Assembly: GCF_001571325.1 (NCBI RefSeq)
Contig: NZ_BCTO01000078.1
Coordinates: 1-40,192 of the forward strand
From: Delftia tsuruhatensis NBRC 16741
GTDB lineage: Bacteria; Pseudomonadota; Gammaproteobacteria; Burkholderiales; Burkholderiaceae_C
Direction of reading: 5' to 3'
Length of the DNA stretch: 40,192 bases
The notes under the pieces were generated by a model that saw nothing but the letters and a program-made list of their open reading frames with translations, was not told where the DNA came from and searched no databases. A program made the position numbers and the translations under genes. Shown one piece after another: positions 33,653-40,192 of this stretch. The number at the start of each line of letters is the position of its first letter. Positions within the stretch are counted from its first letter, which is position 1.

Positions 33653-34318
33653 TCAGGGCAGGATGTAGCCGAAGCCACGGCGTGTCACGATCAGTTCATC
33701 CAGGCCGCACAGGGCAAGCTTGGTTCGCAAGGTGCTGACGATCACCTCTACCACTTTGTCCGATGCATCGCTGCGGCTGTCGTACAAATGTTCAAAAATC
33801 TGCGAGCGCGACAGCGTGGCGCCGCGCCGACGCAGCAGCAAGTCGAGCAGTCCATACTCCTTCGGCGTGAGCCCAAGATCAATGCACTTGAACCTCGCGA
33901 TGCGCGAGCGCGGATCGACCTCCAGATCGCCGTGGCGCAGAACTGGAACGTCCCGTTGCGGCGGACGCCGTACTAGCGCCCGCAGGCGAGCCAGCAGTTC
34001 GGCTAGCTCGAAGGGTTTTGTCAGGTAGTCATCGGCACCCGCATCCAAGGCCCGCACCCGGTCGTCGAGCAGTTCGCGCGCGGAGAGCACCAACACCGGT
34101 GCGGCATGGGCCTCCCGGCCCAATGCGCGCAACACGCCAAAGCCGTCCAGCCGGGGCAGCATCAAGTCCAGAATGATGGCGTCGTACCGGTAGCTGGCAA
34201 GAAACTTCAGCGCGGACACGCCATCGGCTGCTGTATCGCAGGCATAGCCTTCCGACTGAAGGCTCTGGCTCAGGGCTTCGGCCAGCGTTTGCGAGTCTTC
34301 CACGATCAATACGCGCAT
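33653..34318 (-). CDS. OmpR-family response regulator
   Basis: This 221-residue regulator has a receiver domain (MRVLIVEDSQTLAEAL, phospho-acceptor Asp in YDAIILDLMLPRLDG, Lys in YLTKPFELAELLARL) and a C-terminal winged HTH. The recognition region reads LSRSQIFEHLYDSRSDASDKVVEVIVSTLRTKL and the protein ends VTRRGFGYILP. The start at 34318 is the family start and has a GGAAG ribosome-binding site; the longer frame upstream is out of family. It lies between the reductase gene (14 bases) and the kinase gene (3 bases). Direct-repeat sites at 30750-30766 and 35813-35829 are its likely targets. Confidence 0.92.
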   Translation of the reverse strand: MRVLIVEDSQTLAEALSQSLQSEGYACDTAADGVSALKFLASYRYDAIILDLMLPRLDGFGVLRALGREAHAAPVLVLSARELLDDRVRALDAGADDYLTKPFELAELLARLRALVRRPPQRDVPVLRHGDLEVDPRSRIARFKCIDLGLTPKEYGLLDLLLRRRGATLSRSQIFEHLYDSRSDASDKVVEVIVSTLRTKLALCGLDELIVTRRGFGYILP

Positions 34319-34332
34319 GTGCTTTCTTCCAT

Positions 34333-35676
34333 TCAGCGCATCTCGAAAAGCTCCTGGTGGAACGCCTCCGGCTCCAGCCCCTGGGCCAGCAGGTCGGCGC
34401 GCAACGCGCGGCCGAAGGCCGTGGGGCCGCAGAACCAGACGCTGGCGTCTTTCCAACCCGGCACCATGGCACGCAGGCGTTCACCCGTCAGGCGACCGTT
34501 CTGCTTGTCGATGAGCAAGTGCAGCACAACGCCGGCCGCCTGGCTGTCGGCGCGCAGTTTCTCGATGGCCTGCGGATCAACGTCGCTCGTAGGATGAAAC
34601 AAATCGACCGGGCGTGCGTCTTGGCCTTTATGCTGCGCCAAATACTTCATGCGCGCAATGAATGGCGTGATACCGATGCCGGCGCCGATCCAGATCTGGC
34701 GGGCCTTCTCGTCGTCGAAAGTGAAGCAGCCGTAAGGCCCCTCGACCGTTACCTGGTCGCCTACCCGTAGGCGCTCAGGCAGCCGGCGGGTGTGGTCGCC
34801 CAGCGCCTTGGTGATGAAGGTAATGCGCCGGTCTTCCGGCACCCAGGCTGAGGCTAGCGTGTAGGGGTGCGGGCCTTCTTTCGGGTTGGACATGGCGAAG
34901 GCAAACTGTCCGGGCCGGTGGCCGGGCCAGCCCGGGTCCATCCGCAGGGTGGTTTCCAGCACGTTCAGCGCAGGGTAGGTCTGCAGCGATTCGATGACAC
35001 CGTGCGCGGTGCGCTGCGCACCGACTCGGCCCAGCAGCACCCACACCGCCGATACCGTGCCGCTCGCCAGCAGCATAGCCAAAGCCCAGCCCACGGGCTG
35101 GGCCCAGTAGGAGAACTGCACCAACACCAAGGTGTGGAAGGCCAGCACCAAGTAGATCGCTGCCATCCAGTGGTGCGTCTTGGCGAACAGCCGGTAGGGA
35201 AAGCGCTTAACCAAAGCCAGCACCAGTAGCACGGCGACGGCGTAGAAGGCCCATTCGCCCAAGTCCTCGGCCAGTCCACGCCAGCCACGCAGCGCCGATT
35301 CAATGGAGCCCATTGAATCAGCCGTTGCGCGGGGCTTGCGCGCGGGGCGCGTCAGCCAGCCCCAGCCTACGGCCCATTTAGTACCCTGCGCCCACAGCCA
35401 GTGTACTGTTGCAGCGGCCAGAGCAGCGATGCCGAGCCACTTGTGCAGGCGGTATATCTTGTCCAGTCCGTTCAAGCTGGGCTCCAGCCACGCCGGGCGC
35501 GTGGCCAACATCATCGCCACGGACATCGCGCCGATGGCCAGTACGCCGCTGTATTGAATCCATACCGTTCGCAGGGCGAAGTAGTTGGACTGTGCAGGCC
35601 AGAGCGTATCGGTAAAAAGCCATAAAGCGCTCAATGCCAGCGCAAAAAACCAGAACGTCCAAATTATTCTCTTCAT
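34333..35676 (-). CDS. Ferric reductase-like membrane flavoprotein
   Basis: This 447-residue protein combines a ferric-reductase-type membrane domain (about 1-215) with a cytoplasmic FAD/NAD(P) reductase module. Heme-type His residues are in YRLHKWLGIAALAAATVHWLW and FAKTHHWMAAIYLVLAFHTLV. The module shows PGQFAFAMSNPKEGPHPYTLAS (FAD), GPYGCFTFD and GAGIGITPFIARMKYL (nucleotide). It should pass electrons from NAD(P)H across the membrane to iron or another acceptor. It is first in an operon with the regulator and kinase, so a redox or metal link is likely. Similar proteins are often labelled ferredoxin reductase or predicted ferric reductase. Confidence 0.9.
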   Translation of the reverse strand: MKRIIWTFWFFALALSALWLFTDTLWPAQSNYFALRTVWIQYSGVLAIGAMSVAMMLATRPAWLEPSLNGLDKIYRLHKWLGIAALAAATVHWLWAQGTKWAVGWGWLTRPARKPRATADSMGSIESALRGWRGLAEDLGEWAFYAVAVLLVLALVKRFPYRLFAKTHHWMAAIYLVLAFHTLVLVQFSYWAQPVGWALAMLLASGTVSAVWVLLGRVGAQRTAHGVIESLQTYPALNVLETTLRMDPGWPGHRPGQFAFAMSNPKEGPHPYTLASAWVPEDRRITFITKALGDHTRRLPERLRVGDQVTVEGPYGCFTFDDEKARQIWIGAGIGITPFIARMKYLAQHKGQDARPVDLFHPTSDVDPQAIEKLRADSQAAGVVLHLLIDKQNGRLTGERLRAMVPGWKDASVWFCGPTAFGRALRADLLAQGLEPEAFHQELFEMR

Positions 35677-35891
35677 CGTGGATTTGCCCCAAATTCTGCG
35701 GAAGGCGCATGCGGCACTGGTCGGAAACCATCAATCCATATACGCGATAGCGTGCCTTTGAATGTGGCCGTGTATCCGAAATTACAGATAATTCTAATTT
35801 TGACATCCCAACCTTTGGTAACGCTTTGGATTGATCACCCATCTATGGATAAAATCTAATTTTGCCCACCGGCTTGTGGCTTTACCTTGAC
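35677..35891. promoter_or_regulatory. Control region of the reductase-regulator-kinase operon and cargo/backbone border
   Basis: These 215 AT-richer bases contain the direct-repeat site at 35813-35829 and a second repeated 12-mer (ATTCTAATTTTG at 35791-35802, AATCTAATTTTG at 35853-35864). The relaxase stop codon lies at the right end, so the border between cargo and ICE backbone must be close to 35870-35892. Confidence 0.55.
35813..35829 (-). promoter_or_regulatory. Direct-repeat candidate operator of the reductase-regulator-kinase operon
   Basis: On the minus strand the site reads CCAAAGCGTTACCAAAG, two CAAAG half-sites 11 bp apart. It matches the site at 30750-30766 at 14 of 17 positions and lies about 140 bases upstream of the reductase start, in the same orientation and at a similar distance. 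This suggests autoregulation by the response regulator. Confidence 0.6.
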
Positions 35892-37868
35892 TCAAGAAAT
35901 GGTTGGCCCCCGATGCCGCCCAATCTCCCAGGACGCCCCGCCGCCGCGAACCGTCGCGGAAAGCTGCTGCCCCAATCGCTGTTCGATCACCGGCTTCCAC
36001 GGCACCAGCGAGAAGCCCATGCCGTCATCAAGCATCGCGTAGCGCCCGCTGGCGAGCATGACGCTGCGCCGGTAGATGCCGGCCACGCGCTGCCCGTCGG
36101 CCACGGGCCGATGCTCCAGGCCCGTTTCGCCTGCAATGTCCTTCGCGGCCTGCGCCAGCTCCCGGTTGCGCAGCGTGCCCAGCAGGTTGCGCGCCAGGAT
36201 CACGCGCTGCCCGCGCCGCTCGGCCAACCCCTGTTCGGCCAGGAAGTCGGTGCGCTGCTGCATGGCCTGTTTGGCCTCGCCGCCAAAGCCCAGGTCGCCC
36301 AGGCCCGAGCCGCCGCCGATCAGTTGCTGGTCGAGCCAGGTGGCCCCGATCACGCGGGCCTGCCGCTCGATGGGCAGGTGCGATTTCAGTTCCACGGCCA
36401 CGCTTCCCAGGCGCTGCGCGTCGTACTGACGGCCACGCTCGGGCAGATCGTCCGGCACCTTCCATAGACCTTCGGCCACACGCTCCACGATGCCGGCGCG
36501 GCGCAAGGCTTCCAGTCGGCGGACATGGGCCGCGACGACTTCCTGCGGATCGCGGCCGGGCACGGCCTGCCCCTGGGCGATGGCGAGGTGATGGTCGGTA
36601 CGGTACAAGCCATCGCTCGCCAGCGCGGCGATGTTCTTGTCCGCCGCGCGCACGTCGGCCGATCCTTTCACCTCCACCACGGCGCCGCTGGGATAGTTCG
36701 CCAGCTCGTCGCGGGCATTGAGCGCGACGTAGTGGGCCTTGCCGTCCACGCCGTCGATGACCAGATAGCCCCGGTCGCGCAGTTCGTCGGCCAGCCCCTT
36801 CGCGGCTACGCGGCCGAGAATAGTTCGGCCATCGTCGCCCGGCTCGAACACCGCCAGCTCGCGCGGCTGGCCGCTCATGGCCCGCTGGATGGTGCGGATG
36901 ATGTCTCCACGCTCGCCCAGGGCGCGCAAGGTCTTCTCGGCATCGGCATGGACGGCCCAACTGCCGGGCTGCGTCTCGTCGACCAGGCCCAGGTGCTGCA
37001 AGCGTTGCAGGCGGCTGATCAGCAGCAGGCGCTGGCGTTGCAACGTCGGTTCGTTGAAGCGTTCGATCTGTACCCGGCCATCCTCGCCGGCCTCGCGTTT
37101 CAACGTGCGATCCAGGCTAGTCCACCGCTCTTGCTCCACCTCGCGCTGCAAGGTCTGCTGGATCTCCAGCTCGGTGCGTGGCCCCAGCCATTCGGTCGCC
37201 AGCTCGGCGGCGCGATGACGAAAACCATCAGTGATGTAGTCGCCCGCGATGATGAGGTCTTTGCCGGTGTCGTCGCGCCCGCGCACGATCAGGTGGGTGT
37301 GCGGGTTGTCGGTATTCCAGTGATCGACCGCCACCCATTCCAGCCGCGTGCCCAGGTCGGCCTCCATGCGTCCCATCAGGTGCCGCGTGTAGGTGCGCAG
37401 GTCTTCCAGCTCGGCCCCTTCCTCGGGCGAAACGATGAAGCGAAAGTGGTGCCGATCATCGGCGCAGCGCTCCTTGAATGCGTTCAGATCAGCTTCGTCG
37501 GTCTGCGGCCCATAGGCCCGACCCGGTTCGCCGTCGCGGCCCACGCCGTCGCGCTCGATGTAGCGCAGGTGCTTGGCGAGCGACTGCGGACTGGCCCGCT
37601 GCTGGTTGACCAGTAGTGTCTTGATGGTCACGCGCCGCGACATAGGCGTGAGCTTCGCCCCTGCGAAGCGCGCCGCCGTGTGGCCGCGTCCCAGGCGCGA
37701 TCCGGGCCGCTGGCCGGTGCCCTTGCCACTGCCGCCAGGACGGCGCACCGTGGACTTGCCGCCGCTGGCCTTGCCTGCCTGCTGGAGCACCTTGGATACG
37801 AAGCCCTGGCCCCGGTTCTTCGGTGCGCTGGGGCGGATGCGGAAATCATCGTCGCGGCGGTTGGTCAT
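35892..37868 (-). CDS. rlxS: Relaxase RlxS/TraI (VirD2-like, DUF3363)
   Basis: This 658-residue relaxase nicks oriT and pilots single-stranded DNA into the recipient. The N-terminal 80 residues are basic and Gly-rich. The nuclease domain has a candidate catalytic Tyr near 103 (AKHLRYIERDGVG), HHFRFIVSPEEG, and a metal-binding His motif (DHWNTDNPHTHLIVRG, His183, His190, His192). The rest is the DUF3363 region typical of Tn4371-type relaxases, ending SWEIGRHRGPTIS. I chose the start at 37868 (MTNRRDDDFRIRPSAPKNRGQGF, the family start); the long upstream extension is out of family. The gene seems complete even though cargo begins right after it. Confidence 0.93.
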   Translation of the reverse strand: MTNRRDDDFRIRPSAPKNRGQGFVSKVLQQAGKASGGKSTVRRPGGSGKGTGQRPGSRLGRGHTAARFAGAKLTPMSRRVTIKTLLVNQQRASPQSLAKHLRYIERDGVGRDGEPGRAYGPQTDEADLNAFKERCADDRHHFRFIVSPEEGAELEDLRTYTRHLMGRMEADLGTRLEWVAVDHWNTDNPHTHLIVRGRDDTGKDLIIAGDYITDGFRHRAAELATEWLGPRTELEIQQTLQREVEQERWTSLDRTLKREAGEDGRVQIERFNEPTLQRQRLLLISRLQRLQHLGLVDETQPGSWAVHADAEKTLRALGERGDIIRTIQRAMSGQPRELAVFEPGDDGRTILGRVAAKGLADELRDRGYLVIDGVDGKAHYVALNARDELANYPSGAVVEVKGSADVRAADKNIAALASDGLYRTDHHLAIAQGQAVPGRDPQEVVAAHVRRLEALRRAGIVERVAEGLWKVPDDLPERGRQYDAQRLGSVAVELKSHLPIERQARVIGATWLDQQLIGGGSGLGDLGFGGEAKQAMQQRTDFLAEQGLAERRGQRVILARNLLGTLRNRELAQAAKDIAGETGLEHRPVADGQRVAGIYRRSVMLASGRYAMLDDGMGFSLVPWKPVIEQRLGQQLSATVRGGGASWEIGRHRGPTIS

Positions 37869-38303
37869 GCCTGCGCTCCCTGCAAACTCTGGCGTGTCCG
37901 GGCGTGCGAAGCACGCGGACATGCCTGTATCGGTGCGTGCCTCACGCCCCAAGCGGCACGGCGGCAAAGCCGCTGCGTGCCTCGCCCCCCCACGTGCAGA
38001 CTGGCTTTGCGGGCCGACAGGTGCCGCCCCCTTTTGTCTTGCCTTCCGCATTGGCCTCCCGCATCCGCTCCCAGCCCCTGCGGCCCGGTGGCGCTGCTGC
38101 GTGAGCAGCGAGCGCCCCGGCGAACGCGGCCAGGGCCACAGGCCCGGCAGGTTCGAGGCAAGACACCTGCACGTGAGAAAGCAGCGCCCAAGCCGCAGGA
38201 TGGGCGCTTGCACTGCACGCGTGGCGACAGGTTGAATGCCACCGGATCAACACGCCCGATGGCACGACAAGATGCACGGCAACGTGCAGCGCGTCGGCGG
38301 CCA
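37869..38303. other. Hairpin-rich region between traF and rlxS, possible oriT
   Basis: These 435 bases carry several inverted repeats. A stem-loop at 37895-37921 pairs TGTCC/GGACA and GCGTGC/GCACGC around a GAA loop. Another at 38090-38116 pairs around GCTGC-GTGA-GCAGC. A third, TGCCACCGG / CCGATGGCA (38237-38245, 38256-38264), has one mismatch. A minus-strand frame at 37942-38307 starts by ATGA overlap with the traF stop, but its 121 residues show no domain. Relaxase-proximal inverted repeats are typical of origins of transfer, but no nic site can be recognised by eye. Confidence 0.4.
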
Positions 38304-38307
38304 TCAC
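37942..38307 (-). CDS. Doubtful hypothetical protein coupled to traF
   Basis: This 121-codon frame has its ATG overlapping the traF stop (38304-38307), the same coupling as other genes in this operon. It begins MMAADALHVAVHLVVPSGVL and contains a Gly/Ala-rich hydrophobic middle. I see no family resemblance. High GC content makes long frames common here, and it covers several inverted repeats, so it may not be a gene. Confidence 0.3.
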   Translation of the reverse strand: MMAADALHVAVHLVVPSGVLIRWHSTCRHACSASAHPAAWALLSHVQVSCLEPAGPVALAAFAGALAAHAAAPPGRRGWERMREANAEGKTKGGGTCRPAKPVCTWGGEARSGFAAVPLGA

Positions 38308-38924
38308 GGGCGTTTCTCCAGCCAGACCGGATGCGCGATGCCGATCACTGTGGATGCGCTGATCGGCCCGAAGTACCGGCTGTCGAACGACGCCGGATTG
38401 GTGACGCTAAGCAGAAACAGCTCACCCGGCTGAAGCCGCCTGCACTGCGGCCAGGACGCCAGCGGACGGCCCAGCCGGTCAGCGGGCAGCACGGCGGCCG
38501 AAGGCACGCCGTCGATGCGGACGCTGCCACCCGCGATGCACACTTCCTGCGGCGCGACGGCACCCACGCGCTTGAGCAGGGGCACGCGCGTCGGCAGGTA
38601 GCCGCGCTGCGCGGCCAGCGCGGCGGCGTCTGCCGGCAAGCGGGTCAGGACGATGCTACCGACGTGCAATGACGGTGGTAGCGGACGGGGTAGCGAACCC
38701 GCCCCCGGAGCGGGCGGATAGAGCGGATCGACGCGATACCAGCCGACCGCCACGCTGTCGGACGGGTTGTAGGCCAGGCGCGGCAGCGGATGCACGAAGG
38801 AGGCCCAGGCCAGCGCAGCGAGGCCGCAGGCGGCGAGGCCTGCGAGCACGATGCGAGCGCGCCGACTTGAGCGAGTGTGCGAACGAGGACGCGGCGTGGT
38901 GCCAGTGGTGGAAACGGCGCTCAT
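38304..38924 (-). CDS. traF: Conjugal transfer peptidase TraF (S26 family)
   Basis: This 206-residue membrane-anchored peptidase has one N-terminal helix (IVLAGLAACGLAALAWASF). The S26-type catalytic Ser lies in YNPSDSVAVGWYRVD and the general-base Lys in PLLKRVGAVAPQEVCIAGG, followed by SFDSRYFGPI. In RP4, TraF matures and cyclises the TrbC pilin. It overlaps the DUF2840 gene by 4 bases. Confidence 0.92.
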   Translation of the reverse strand: MSAVSTTGTTPRPRSHTRSSRRARIVLAGLAACGLAALAWASFVHPLPRLAYNPSDSVAVGWYRVDPLYPPAPGAGSLPRPLPPSLHVGSIVLTRLPADAAALAAQRGYLPTRVPLLKRVGAVAPQEVCIAGGSVRIDGVPSAAVLPADRLGRPLASWPQCRRLQPGELFLLSVTNPASFDSRYFGPISASTVIGIAHPVWLEKRP

Positions 38925-39478
38925 GGCAGCGCCCTCCCGGCCAGCCAGGCGGCGTGCCGCTCGGCGGTGTATTCGGGCAGAGGCAGGCGGGCGGCGAGCC
39001 GATTGGCGAGCGTGCGCCAGTACGCGGGCGAGACGGCGGCGGGTGCGATGTCCAGCGCCTCGATGGTGTCGATGCGCTCCAGCACGGCGCGCACTTGCCC
39101 CTCGCCCTCGGCGTGCAGCAGCAGGCGCGCCCCCGGCTGCACGCCGGGGATGCGCTGGGCGCCGTCCAACGGCGTGCAGGCCTGCATCACCATGAGCTGC
39201 CAGCGTACGGTGCCATAGTCATTGGCCTGCCAGCGGATGCGGCAAAAGAGCGCGCCCGGCAGGAACACAGCGCTGCGCCGCCAGCGGTCGAGCTGGTGCG
39301 TACGCGCGGGTTCGCCGAAGCGCAGGTAGAGCTTGAAACGGGCCTCGATGTAGGCCAGCGCCACCCGCGTCAGCGGCGCGCTGGCCGGCTGGCCGCAGGG
39401 CGCGACGGATGATGGCTGGGGCGCAGCCGTGGCCGCGTCAGCGGCGGGCGCACAAACAGGCGAAGCGGATGCGGTCAT
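38921..39478 (-). CDS. DUF2840 family protein
   Basis: This 185-residue protein has an Ala/Pro-rich N-terminus and then a conserved core: LTRVALAYIEARFKLYLRFGEPARTHQLDRWRRSAVFLPGALFCRIRWQANDYGTVRWQLMV, later AYWRTLANRLAARLPLPEYTAERHAAWL. The DUF2840 family occurs between parA and traF in Tn4371-type ICEs; its role is unknown. It overlaps traF downstream and the small ribbon-helix-helix gene upstream, each by 4 bases. Confidence 0.85.
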   Translation of the reverse strand: MTASASPVCAPAADAATAAPQPSSVAPCGQPASAPLTRVALAYIEARFKLYLRFGEPARTHQLDRWRRSAVFLPGALFCRIRWQANDYGTVRWQLMVMQACTPLDGAQRIPGVQPGARLLLHAEGEGQVRAVLERIDTIEALDIAPAAVSPAYWRTLANRLAARLPLPEYTAERHAAWLAGRALP

Positions 39479-39750
39479 GGTGTGTTCTCCCTGCGTTGTT
39501 CGGGAAACTCGCGCTCCAGCAGCGCGCGCAGCAGGTCGGCCACCGTCACGCCCTGCGTGAAAGCCGAGACCTTGATGCGCGAACGCATGGCGGGTGTGAT
39601 GTCAAGGGTCAGGCGAGCCGTATAGACATCGCCTTTCTGGAGTTCGTCGGCGCTGCCCTGGCGAATCCACGCTTCGGCGTGCGGATTCGCGGGCGGGCGC
39701 GCGCCGATGCCAATGCGCTTGCCCGCGCGCTTGCTGGCGGGGCTGTTCAT
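39475..39750 (-). CDS. Small ribbon-helix-helix-like partner of ParA
   Basis: This 91-residue protein has a basic N-terminus (MNSPASKRAGKRIGIGARPP) and a likely ribbon-helix-helix near the end (YTARLTLDITPAMRSRIKVSAFTQGVTVADLLRALLERE). By position, right after parA with an ATGA overlap at 39747-39750, it may be the DNA-binding partition partner or a parA regulator. The start at 39750 is favoured over the ATG three codons upstream because of that coupling. Confidence 0.78.
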   Translation of the reverse strand: MNSPASKRAGKRIGIGARPPANPHAEAWIRQGSADELQKGDVYTARLTLDITPAMRSRIKVSAFTQGVTVADLLRALLEREFPEQRRENTP

Positions 39751-40192
39751 GGCGGCCACCGCAGCAGTTCGTCCACCAGGGCGGTGACTTCGCGTGCGGC
39801 GGTGCTGTCGGGCGCCGTCTCGCGTGCGAGCCGGCCAGCGGCCACGCTGTCAGCGAACACGATGCGCTGATGCACTTCCGCGCGCAGCGCGGGCAGCGGC
39901 TGATCGGCCAGCGCCCCGCGAGCCTCGCGCCCGATCACGGTGGTGCTGACGCGCCGGTTGATGACGAAGGCCGCGCGCAGCACAGGCCGGAAGACTTGCG
40001 CCTCGCGGATCAGCGCCACCATCTCGGCGCTGGCCCACAGGTCGTAGGGACTCGGCTGCACCGGGATCAGCACGCGCTCGGCCGCCAGCAGCGCAGAGCG
40101 CGCCAAGGCGGCGATCCTGGGCGGCCCATCAATGACGACGTGATCGGCCCGCCTGGCGAGTTCTGGCGCTTCCTGGTGCAGCGTTTCGCGTG
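39747..40192 (-). CDS. parA: ParA-family partition ATPase, 5' part outside the window
   Basis: The C-terminal part of a ParA/Soj ATPase is visible; the frame runs off the right edge and no start is in view. It contains ADHVVIDGPPRIAALARSALLAAERVLIPVQPSPYDLWA (the switch II DGPP and following helix) and REAQVFRPVLRAAFVINRR with GREARGALADQ. The Walker A region must lie beyond the window. In Tn4371-type elements parA helps keep the excised circular form in the cell. Confidence 0.9.
   Translation of the reverse strand, partial: RETLHQEAPELARRADHVVIDGPPRIAALARSALLAAERVLIPVQPSPYDLWASAEMVALIREAQVFRPVLRAAFVINRRVSTTVIGREARGALADQPLPALRAEVHQRIVFADSVAAGRLARETAPDSTAAREVTALVDELLRWPP

Noticed and set aside
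36525..37616. A 363-codon plus-strand frame across the relaxase gene
   Set aside because: It is antisense to the relaxase, which has the His motif and the DUF3363 region; no features support the plus frame.
1..40192. CRISPR arrays, rRNA or tRNA genes
   Set aside because: No regularly spaced repeats and no tRNA- or rRNA-like segments were seen on either strand.

Overview
The window is a piece of a Tn4371-family integrative and conjugative element (ICE) from a Gram-negative proteobacterium. The GC-rich backbone and gene types point to a Burkholderiales-like host (Delftia, Comamonas, Cupriavidus, Achromobacter) or a similar carrier; the species cannot be fixed from sequence alone. The conserved backbone is read on the minus strand: parA, a ribbon-helix-helix gene, a DUF2840 gene, traF, the relaxase gene rlxS, [cargo], a LysR regulator in the traR position, an exclusion-type lipoprotein, traG (coupling protein), a CopG gene, trbB-C-D-E-J-K-L-F-G-I and a DUF2274 gene. 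Most of these genes overlap by 4 bases (ATGA), as in one long conjugation operon.

Two cargo blocks sit at the family's usual insertion places. The first (about 1-7.9 kb), beyond the end of the trb operon, holds an IS3-family insertion sequence, a possible LysR remnant, a complete phosphite-oxidation cluster (ptxABCD with a divergent ptxE) and then a 5'-truncated sco gene with an intact copper chaperone PCu(A)C gene. The ptx genes should import phosphite and oxidise it to phosphate with NAD+.

The second block (about 21.8-35.8 kb), between rlxS and traR, combines heavy-metal efflux with lipid A modification. One minus-strand operon encodes a CzcB-like adaptor, CzcA-like RND pump, DUF3240 protein, CzcC-like outer-membrane factor, PAP2 phosphatase, EptA/MCR-family phosphoethanolamine transferase and diacylglycerol kinase (dgkA). 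Junctions are ATGA overlaps or very short, so metal efflux and an envelope change linked to polymyxin resistance appear co-transcribed. Flanking genes are a cytochrome b561, a VIT1/CCC1 metal transporter, a sensor kinase and response regulator, and a ferric-reductase-like membrane flavoprotein. Near-identical 17-bp direct-repeat sites lie upstream of both the efflux/lipid A operon and the reductase-regulator-kinase operon, which suggests one regulon.

Two genes carry clear lesions. trbI is frameshifted by an extra copy of a 7-bp tandem repeat, and dgkA has a TAG stop where the family has a GAG (Glu) codon, with the rest of the reading frame intact downstream. If real, the first should impair self-transfer and the second removes the lipid-recycling partner of EptA. 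The parA gene runs off the right edge, and no integrase or attachment site is in view.
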